Source of the DNA: an uncultured Clostridia bacterium | GTDB taxonomy: Bacteria; Bacillota; Clostridia; TANB77; CAG-508 | Reading direction: 5' to 3' | Assembly (NCBI GenBank): GCA_948585895.1 | Contig: CAPBNZ010000073.1 | Location: 1-7,472 of the forward strand | DNA: 7,472 bases | In this document: one piece after another, positions 1-5,395 of the stretch | Position numbering within the stretch: the first letter of the stretch is position 1 | Layout of the letters: the number at the start of each line of letters is the position of its first letter | Translations under genes and position numbers: made by a program | The notes under the pieces: generated by a model | Seen by the model: only the letters and a program-made list of their open reading frames with translations | The model's database searches: none | Told to the model about the DNA's origin: nothing

Positions 1-1
1 T

Positions 2-1408
2 TTACATTTGGAATTATACATTTCTAATAATGAAGTTAATGATTTGATTTATGATGAAATTCATAAATTTATGGCAGAAAATGAAAATGTAGTAGTCAAC
101 ATATATACTCTTGATAAAATTAAAGAAAAATATTATGGTGAGTTTGTCACAAATAATCAAAATTTAGAGTATACAATTGAATCAGTTAATAAAGGAACTA
201 TACTTAATATTAATACCAAAGATTATGGAATGGATAATCCATTGGATGCAAAATATGTGCTTGCGCCAGTAATATCTCTTTATAGAATGCGAAAAACATG
301 TTATGAAAAAAATTATCCTTTATTTAACGAAAATATTAGAGAATATTTAGGAAATAAAGGAATAAATAAAAAAATATACACAACATTAATGGATGAAAAC
401 GAAAGAAAAAATTTTTTTTACTATAACAATGGCATTACTATGATATGTGACAAAATTGATCCTATTAAAACTGGTGGTAATAATACAAGTAATTGTCATG
501 TTTCAATAAAAGTAACAAATCCTCAAATAGTTAATGGTTGCCAAACTGTTAACTCTATTTATGAATCTTTAAATATGTGTAATTTAGAGAATTTAGAAGA
601 GCAATTTAAAAACTGTTTTGTAATGCTTAAAGTTTTACAAATAGATAGAAGTAATGAAAGTAGTAACAAATTAAAAGAAAATATAGTTAGATTCAATAAT
701 TCTCAAAATAGTATAGACGAAAAAACTTTTGTAGCTAATAATGAAATTTATAGAAGATTACAGGAGTCATTTGAAAATAGAGGATTTCTTTTATTAATTA
801 AGCAGAGTGATAAAAATACATTTTCACAAAAATATAAAAATGTCACTAAATTAAAAGATAGAAGTTGTGAACTTTTGAAAAAATTTAATCTGGAATTTGA
901 AAAAGTTAGTGATTTTATGATTAAAATTGATAAACTATTACAAGTCATAATATCTTTTGTTGAAGATGGACATAGTGCCTATGTAAATAAGCCAAAACTT
1001 CTAAAAGTGGATTCCAAACAATTTGAAAAAATCAATGAATTTATAAAACGTGATGATGTTACTACTGAAACAATATTGAAATTATATTTGCTATATATAA
1101 AATCAGAAAAAGAAAAAAAGAAAGAGGGTAATGATGGAAGAAGCCCAATCACATATTATTTAATATCTTTGTTTGCCAAAATCGAATGTAATAACAACCC
1201 ATATCTTATTAGTGAAAAATTAAATGTGATTTCAGATATAGAAAGTATAATAAAGAAATATAAGATTGTTTCAAAAAAGTATGGTAAAGATTATTTTGAA
1301 AAATATGGTGTTGATTATAATAAAATGATAAAACAAAAAATGGATTTTGATTTAATAGAAAAAGCATTAGAAGAAGTAGATATTTTTTCAGAATATATAA
1401 ATAGTTAA
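2..1408 (+). CDS. AIPR family phage-resistance protein (5'-truncated by window edge)
   Basis: This is the C-terminal part (at least 466 residues) of an AIPR (abortive infection phage resistance) protein. The frame is open to the first base of the window, and the TTG at 8 has no ribosome binding site before it, so the true start lies upstream. Family hallmarks visible, numbered from the TTG codon at 8: N-x-R-x-YLG near residue 109, FFYYNNGIT at about 136-143, then NPQIVNGCQTVNSIYE at about 171-186, and a later block with VRFNNSQNSIDEKTF at about 227-241. These match the conserved core of Pfam AIPR. The family was named from phage-resistance loci and is often found in defence islands, sometimes with Z1-type ATPases, PD-(D/E)XK proteins and methyltransferases; its biochemical activity is poorly defined. 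The gene ends with TAA and is followed by 169 bases before a Shedu nuclease gene on the same strand. No convincing hairpin terminator separates them. Family confidence is high; a role in defence is inferred from the family and the neighbour. Confidence 0.88.
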   Translation, partial: LHLELYISNNEVNDLIYDEIHKFMAENENVVVNIYTLDKIKEKYYGEFVTNNQNLEYTIESVNKGTILNINTKDYGMDNPLDAKYVLAPVISLYRMRKTCYEKNYPLFNENIREYLGNKGINKKIYTTLMDENERKNFFYYNNGITMICDKIDPIKTGGNNTSNCHVSIKVTNPQIVNGCQTVNSIYESLNMCNLENLEEQFKNCFVMLKVLQIDRSNESSNKLKENIVRFNNSQNSIDEKTFVANNEIYRRLQESFENRGFLLLIKQSDKNTFSQKYKNVTKLKDRSCELLKKFNLEFEKVSDFMIKIDKLLQVIISFVEDGHSAYVNKPKLLKVDSKQFEKINEFIKRDDVTTETILKLYLLYIKSEKEKKKEGNDGRSPITYYLISLFAKIECNNNPYLISEKLNVISDIESIIKKYKIVSKKYGKDYFEKYGVDYNKMIKQKMDFDLIEKALEEVDIFSEYINS

Positions 1409-1577
1409 CATTATATTGAACCTTTAATTTTTTAGGTAGCATTTAGGTAACAGATTTTGAAATATTTGATAAAACTAAAAGCTTCATTTTAATTAAAAAA
1501 GTGAAAGATGGGAAAAAGTAAATAAAATATAAGTATAAAATTGCAAAAAGGACTGAAATTTAATAGAACTAGGAGAA

Positions 1578-2465
1578 ATGCTGAATCTTATAAGATATGC
1601 AGACAAGCTTAAAGAAATATACGATCAAGATAAATCTTTAAAAAGAATTAAGCAAAAGCATTTACTTGTACTAGATGAAAATTTAGAACAAAGTGATGTA
1701 GAACAATTTAATGAATTTGCTAAGGATAATCCTGATGCAATTACCAATTTGGGTAAATTATTAAACTCAAAAATTGGTTATAAAAAAATTTTAGAAAGTA
1801 TAAATGATAATCCGAGTATTATTGATGATATTTCAGAAAATTTGGATGAAAGTAAATCATTAAAGTTATATAATAATTTAAAACTGAAATTCATAAATCC
1901 AAATTATTTAAAAAATAAACTTACAGAAGATAATGAAGAATATTGGCAATGTTTATTTACAGAAAATCCAAATATTTTATTTAGTATTATTCCATCAGTA
2001 GGACAAATAATTTGTAAGAAACCTTATATGGGTGGAAAAGCTATAAATAATAGTGGTGGTACAATATCTGATTTTATATATAAATATGGTACAAGAAATG
2101 TTAGTATTATTGAAATCAAAAAAACTACTACACAGTTAATTGAAGGAAAATATAGAAATGAAGTTTTTTCACCAAGCACTGAATTGTCAAGTGCTATTGT
2201 TCAACTAAGAAAACAGAAAGACTTATTATTAAAAGAATATTATATAAAAAAGGTAAATAGTGAAAAACAAGGAATTAAATTCGATGCTTATGATCCTAAA
2301 ATTTATTTAATAATTGGAAATACTAATGATTTAGGAGAAGAACAATTAGAGAGTTTTGATTTATTTAGAAATAGTATAAAGGATATAGAAATTATTACAT
2401 TTAATGAAGTTATAGAAAAGTTGACCTTAATTTCAGAAAATTTGTCACAAGAACAATTTGACTAA
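1578..2465 (+). CDS. sduA: Shedu-type anti-phage nuclease (SduA, DUF4263 domain)
   Basis: A 295-residue protein with two parts. Residues 1 to about 115 are a charged, helical-looking N-terminal region I do not recognise, which fits the variable N-termini of Shedu proteins. Residues about 118-285 form a DUF4263 nuclease domain. Key points are EEYWQ at 120-124, D165 in the SDF motif, E179-x-K181 in the strand SIIEIKK (the PD-(D/E)XK core, D and E 14 residues apart), TELSSAIVQLRKQ at 201-213 with Q209, and a final strand KIYLIIGNTN at 241-250. Shedu proteins are single-gene anti-phage systems thought to cut nucleic acid; all the core residues are present, so this copy looks intact. The ATG at 1578 is preceded by AGGAG only two bases away, an unusually tight spacing; no other ATG lies nearby in frame. 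The stop codon overlaps the -35 box of the next promoter. The symbol is by family; the N-terminal specificity region is unassigned. Confidence 0.85.
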   Translation: MLNLIRYADKLKEIYDQDKSLKRIKQKHLLVLDENLEQSDVEQFNEFAKDNPDAITNLGKLLNSKIGYKKILESINDNPSIIDDISENLDESKSLKLYNNLKLKFINPNYLKNKLTEDNEEYWQCLFTENPNILFSIIPSVGQIICKKPYMGGKAINNSGGTISDFIYKYGTRNVSIIEIKKTTTQLIEGKYRNEVFSPSTELSSAIVQLRKQKDLLLKEYYIKKVNSEKQGIKFDAYDPKIYLIIGNTNDLGEEQLESFDLFRNSIKDIEIITFNEVIEKLTLISENLSQEQFD

Positions 2466-2486
2466 ATGCCTATTTTATGGTATCAT
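2458..2486 (+). promoter_or_regulatory. Sigma-A-type promoter for the T-box/serS operon
   Basis: TTGACT (2458-2463) and TATCAT (2481-2486) are separated by exactly 17 bases, and the -10 box is extended by TGG just before it. Transcription would begin near 2493, directly ahead of the T-box stem I. The -35 box overlaps the last codon and stop of the Shedu gene, so the two genes are packed without a spacer. Confidence 0.7.
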
Positions 2487-2492
2487 TTAGCT

Positions 2493-2698
2493 TGTAAATC
2501 TTTGATGAGGACATGACTTTTATATTTATTCTTATAGAGAGTTATCGGTTGGTGCAAGATAATAGAATAAAATAAGAGTTTCTACCTTTGAGTGAAATGC
2601 AAACATTTTCGGTTAATAGCCGTTATCTAAATTAAGTTAAAAATAAGGATGGTACCGTGCTTTGAGCACTCCTATATGGTATCATCCTTTTTATATTT
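2493..2698 (+). promoter_or_regulatory. T-box leader, serine specific (UCU specifier), controlling serS
   Basis: A class I T-box riboswitch that reads the charging state of tRNA-Ser. The usual landmarks occur in order: the GATGAGGA motif near 2503-2510, AGAGAG at 2536-2541, a distal stem I hairpin (TTATC 2542-2546 with GATAA 2558-2562) with GGTG in its loop, and the specifier TCT at 2581-2583 followed by the expected purine A. Next are ACCTTTGAGTG closing stem I, stem III with CCGTTATC near 2620-2627, and the T-box sequence TGGTACCGTG at 2650-2659. The Ser codon agrees with the synthetase gene downstream. Uncharged tRNA-Ser should stabilise the antiterminator and allow read-through into serS and the nucleotidyltransferase gene. 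The UGGU bulge would pair with an ACCA end; most bacterial tRNA-Ser end in GCCA, so a G-U wobble is needed there. Confidence 0.93.
2645..2698 (+). terminator. T-box regulated intrinsic terminator
   Basis: Arms 2645-2656 and 2678-2689 are complementary over 12 bases with one G-U pair, followed by a T-rich run to 2698. The 5' arm contains the T-box sequence, so the terminator and the tRNA-bound antiterminator exclude each other. A smaller stem, GTGC with GCAC (2657-2660 and 2666-2669), sits inside the loop. Confidence 0.88.
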
Positions 2699-2715
2699 TA
2701 AGGGGATGAGAAAAA

Positions 2716-2754
2716 ATGAAACATATTTATAGGTGGATGACTACACGATCCTGA
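2716..2754 (+). CDS. Possible 12-residue leader peptide MKHIYRWMTTRS
   Basis: A short ORF lies between the T-box terminator and serS. It starts with ATG, has an AGGGG Shine-Dalgarno-like sequence at 2701-2705 ten bases upstream, and ends in TGA at 2752-2754, 51 bases before the serS start at 2806. Its last codons are ACT-ACA-CGA-TCC-TGA. CGA and TCC are GC-richer than the codons favoured by neighbouring genes, and the last sense codon is serine, the amino acid of the downstream synthetase. It could be a translated leader that senses Ser or Arg supply after T-box read-through, or a chance ORF. I see no strong alternative hairpins around it, so no mechanism can be assigned. Confidence 0.35.
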   Translation: MKHIYRWMTTRS

Positions 2755-2805
2755 ACATATTAATTCTATACTATTAAATAAAAAATAAGAAAGGATATGA
2801 TTAAT

Positions 2806-4086
2806 ATGATTGATATAAATAGAATTAGAAATAATAAAGAAGAAGTTGAAAAAGCATTATTAAAAAGAATGGATAATGTTGATTTAGATGAACTTTTAGA
2901 ATGGGATAAAGAAAAGAGAAAAATTGGGACTTTAATGGATGAATATCGTGCTGAAAGAAGAAAAGTAAGTGATACTATCCCACAAATGAAAAAAGAAGGA
3001 AAAGATACTACTGAAATAGTAGAAAAAATGAAAGAACTTGGTAATAAAATTGATGATGGTATGGCTAAATATAATGAATTAGACAAGAAAATCTTTAATT
3101 ATTTAGCAGAATTACCTAATACCCCTGATGATGATGTTCCAACTGGTGGAAAAGAAAACAATGAAGTTTTAAGTACCAATTTAGAACAACCCAAATTTGA
3201 TTTTGAAATAAAACCTCATTATGAAATATTAAAAGATTTAAACATGGTTGATTATGAAAGAGGAACAAAAATTGCAGGAGAAAAGAATTGGATATACACA
3301 GGTATTGGTGCTAGACTTGAATGGGCTTTAATAAATTATTTTATTGATACTCACATAAAAAACGGATTTCAATTTATGATATTACCTTATATGTTAAAGT
3401 ATGAGTGTGGCTTTGGGGCAGGACAATTCCCAAAATTCAATGATGAAGTTTATATGATTCAAGATGAAGCAACTGATGAAAAAAATACCAAATTCTTATT
3501 ACCTACTGCAGAAACAGGACTTGTTAATCTTCATAGTAATGAAGTATTAAATATTGATGAATTACCTAAGAAATATTTTGCTTATACGCAATGTTTTAGA
3601 GTTGAAGCTGGAAGTTCTCGTGAAGAAGAAAGAGGAATTATAAGAGGACATCAATTTAATAAAGTTGAGATGGTTCAATATGTTACTGAAGATAAGACAG
3701 AAGAAGCATTCAATGAATTATTAAATATAGCAGAAGGACTTATGAAAAGTTTAGGACTTCATTATCAAGTAAGTAAACTTGCTGCTGGAGATTGTGCTCA
3801 AGGTATGTGTAGAACTTATGATATAGAAGTATGGATACCAAGTATGGGAATATATAAAGAAGTAAGTAGTGTATCTAATAGCAGAGATTATCAAGCAAGA
3901 AGGAATAATACAAAATATCGTGATGCAGATGGTAATTTACACTATGCTTGTACTTTAAATGGTAGTGGACTTGCAACAAGTAGATTAGTACCTGCTATCG
4001 TAGAACAATATCAAAATGTGGATGGAAGTATTACTATTCCAGAAGTATTGAGACCATATTTAGGTGGATTAGAAGTAATAAAATAA
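2806..4086 (+). CDS. serS: Seryl-tRNA synthetase, divergent form
   Basis: This class II synthetase charges tRNA-Ser with serine in the cytoplasm; at 426 residues it has the normal bacterial length. Residues about 1-105 are the tRNA-binding helical arm. The catalytic core has the serine-binding TAE at 234-236, motif 2 from F264-R265-x-E267 through IIRGHQF (278-284), KVEM at 286-289, and motif 3 LNGSGLATSRLVPAIVE at 384-400 with its arginine R393. The start is set at the second of two in-frame ATGs: MIDINRIRNN matches the family N-terminus, and AAGGA at 2791-2795 is ten bases upstream, whereas the ATG at 2797 is only one base from it. Oddities: the motif 2 loop reads SSREEERG where most bacterial enzymes have a GRDT-type loop; the nearly invariant SSCSN is SSVSN (354-358); and motif 3 has TSR for the usual xGR. 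All core catalytic residues remain, so the enzyme is probably active. It is T-box controlled. It may be a second, accessory SerRS; that needs the rest of the genome. Confidence 0.95.
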   Translation: MIDINRIRNNKEEVEKALLKRMDNVDLDELLEWDKEKRKIGTLMDEYRAERRKVSDTIPQMKKEGKDTTEIVEKMKELGNKIDDGMAKYNELDKKIFNYLAELPNTPDDDVPTGGKENNEVLSTNLEQPKFDFEIKPHYEILKDLNMVDYERGTKIAGEKNWIYTGIGARLEWALINYFIDTHIKNGFQFMILPYMLKYECGFGAGQFPKFNDEVYMIQDEATDEKNTKFLLPTAETGLVNLHSNEVLNIDELPKKYFAYTQCFRVEAGSSREEERGIIRGHQFNKVEMVQYVTEDKTEEAFNELLNIAEGLMKSLGLHYQVSKLAAGDCAQGMCRTYDIEVWIPSMGIYKEVSSVSNSRDYQARRNNTKYRDADGNLHYACTLNGSGLATSRLVPAIVEQYQNVDGSITIPEVLRPYLGGLEVIK

Positions 4087-4105
4087 AAAAATCGAGGTGT
4101 AAATT

Positions 4106-4870
4106 ATGAATAAATGGGAACTAGCAATAGAAAAGTTTTTAGATGAATATAAGAATGAAGATTACTTCTTAGGTGCTATTTTAACAGGAAGTTATGCAAC
4201 AGGAAATAATGATCAAAATAGTGACATAGACATTTATATTGTTACTACTGATGATACTAAATGGCGTGAAAGAGGTAATAAAAATGTAGATGGTTTCTTG
4301 ATTGAATACTTTATCAATCCAAAGAGAAAAATACTATCATATATGGAAAAAGAATTACAAGATTATCATATGTCTACAACAATGATTCTTGTTAATGCTA
4401 AAATACTTTACGATAAAGATGGTTCAGTTCAAGAATTAATTGATATTGCTAAAAATAATGCCAATTTAACTAATCTTGCTGATGTTGATGATTTTAAATT
4501 TAAAATGAATTGTTATGGTGTTTGGGATGGTTTTGATGAATTAGAATCTAAATATAGCAAACACGAAGATATAGATTTTAGCTATTATATATTCTTACAA
4601 AGAGTATTGGAGGCTTATTTCTATAATAAACAAATACCATCTATACCATTAAATAAAATTGAAATTATATTTAAAGATGAGGATTATAGAAAAAAATATA
4701 ATGTTAGAAAATTACCTGACCAAGAATTTATTTCAAAAGTTATTAATTGTTTTCACGAAAAGAATTATGATAAAAAATTTGCTTATGCACAGAATTTATA
4801 TGATTATTTTCTAAGCCAATTTACTGATTTTGATATTAACAATTTAGTTGTACAAAGCAGTGCAGAATAA
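4106..4870 (+). CDS. Nucleotidyltransferase (GS-x10-DxD, aminoglycoside/lincosamide transferase-like)
   Basis: A 254-residue protein with a minimal nucleotidyltransferase fold at its N-terminus. LTGSYATG at 26-33 begins the signature, with G28-S29, ten residues, then D40-I-D42 as metal ligands; E67 in FLIEYFI is the likely third acidic residue. Residues about 125-240 are helical and resemble the C-terminal helical domain of kanamycin-type nucleotidyltransferases and their relatives. Such enzymes transfer a nucleotide to a small molecule such as an antibiotic, or in some toxin families to tRNA or protein; the substrate here cannot be read from the sequence. The gene starts 19 bases after serS with a GAGGTG ribosome binding site at 4094-4099 and no promoter or terminator in between, so it should be co-transcribed under the serine T-box. 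That link suggests a job related to serine or tRNA-Ser stress, or resistance to an inhibitor of SerRS. This is inference. Confidence 0.82.
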   Translation: MNKWELAIEKFLDEYKNEDYFLGAILTGSYATGNNDQNSDIDIYIVTTDDTKWRERGNKNVDGFLIEYFINPKRKILSYMEKELQDYHMSTTMILVNAKILYDKDGSVQELIDIAKNNANLTNLADVDDFKFKMNCYGVWDGFDELESKYSKHEDIDFSYYIFLQRVLEAYFYNKQIPSIPLNKIEIIFKDEDYRKKYNVRKLPDQEFISKVINCFHEKNYDKKFAYAQNLYDYFLSQFTDFDINNLVVQSSAE

Positions 4871-4914
4871 AAGATGATAAAGAGCATTGACTTATCGCTC
4901 AATATCATCTTTTT
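4869..4914. terminator. Bidirectional intrinsic terminator between convergent genes
   Basis: Arms 4869-4885 and 4897-4913 pair over 17 positions with two A-A mismatches in the middle; the loop is 11 bases. A T-run (4910-4914) ends the + strand copy, and a shorter T-run ends the - strand copy. It closes the serS/nucleotidyltransferase operon and overlaps the last codons of the minus-strand coiled-coil ORF, so it may serve both directions. Confidence 0.8.
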
Positions 4915-5308
4915 CTATCTCCAATGCTTTATGATTATCTAGATTTTTATTATCTTGAAGTAGATTAAAATCATCATCTTCTAAAGCACCATGCTCATAT
5001 AATTCTTTAGCAAATTCCATATATTTTTTCTTTTCTTTATTTCTATAAATCCTATCCATAAGAAAGTGAACAAGATTATAAATTAGATTTTTAAGATGGT
5101 CTAATGATGTTTGCAATACACTATTTTCATCTTTTAAATCATTAATTTCTTCGTTTTTAAATTTTATTTTTTCTTTTAAATTATCAACTTCTGAATTTAG
5201 ATCTTCATTATTTTTTAATAACAAGTCAATTCTAGAACGATGATTAAGAAGCTCACTTTCTACTTCTTTTAAAGTAACAGTTAGCTCTTGAATGTTTTCA
5301 TATTCCAT
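4892..5308 (-). CDS. Coiled-coil protein, probable C-terminal remnant of a Mob/Pre-type relaxase
   Basis: A 138-residue acidic, Lys/Glu-rich protein. Residues about 5-75 are a long coiled coil; then comes a hydrophobic stretch LIYNLVHFLMDRIY (about 75-88) and a tail with KKYMEFAKELYEHGALEDDDF. The coiled coil followed by a basic segment and an 'F-A-x-x-L-Y-x-H-G' tail resembles, from memory, the C-terminal end of clostridial plasmid mobilization (Mob/Pre, MobV) proteins. The catalytic relaxase domain with its His motif is absent. There is no ribosome binding site before the ATG at 5308, and the same frame stays open upstream to 5395, adding 29 residues that read as one continuous protein. Both points suggest the true protein began further upstream and was cut, rather than a small complete gene. 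It follows the recombinase gene on the same strand by 77 bases and ends inside the shared terminator. If intact, it could instead be a small coiled-coil accessory protein. Confidence 0.5.
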   Translation of the reverse strand: MEYENIQELTVTLKEVESELLNHRSRIDLLLKNNEDLNSEVDNLKEKIKFKNEEINDLKDENSVLQTSLDHLKNLIYNLVHFLMDRIYRNKEKKKYMEFAKELYEHGALEDDDFNLLQDNKNLDNHKALEIEKDDIER

Positions 5309-5395
5309 AATAGTTTTATCAATTAAATCAATGAATACAATTGCTTTATCTCTATCAACTACATCTAAAACTAATTGATTTTTAATTAAACCTTT
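5309..5395 (-). pseudogene. Upstream in-frame extension of the coiled-coil ORF; candidate insertion junction
   Basis: These 29 codons are in frame with the coiled-coil ORF and free of stops. They include the segment VVDRDKAIVFIDLID, which has amphipathic protein-like character and runs directly into the MEYEN start. No ATG, GTG or TTG start lies in it. It is stopped by a TGA at 5396-5398 that falls within the last codons of the recombinase gene, whose own stop is at 5386-5388. The simplest reading is a relaxase-like gene whose 5' part was displaced when the recombinase-bearing element inserted near 5386-5395. Confidence 0.4.

Noticed and set aside
748..948. Minus-strand open frame of 66 codons inside the AIPR gene
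   Set aside because: It lies fully antisense to a well-supported conserved coding region and has no recognisable motif.
1209..1442. Minus-strand open frame of 77 codons at the end of the AIPR gene
   Set aside because: Mostly antisense to AIPR; its low-complexity Leu/Phe/Tyr-rich translation is what AT-rich antisense sequence gives.
1409..1577. Promoter or terminator between the AIPR and Shedu genes
   Set aside because: The stretch is AT-rich with several weak TATAA-like and TTGNNN matches but none with good spacing, and no stable hairpin followed by a T-run.
2797..2805. Earlier serS start codon at 2797
   Set aside because: It lies only one base after the AAGGA motif and adds three residues not expected from the family; the ATG at 2806 has proper spacing and the conserved N-terminus.
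2766..3086. Minus-strand open frame of 106 codons with an apparent membrane-like sequence
   Set aside because: It is antisense to the charged coiled-coil arm of serS; Lys/Glu-rich helices give Phe/Ser/Leu-rich shadows on the other strand.
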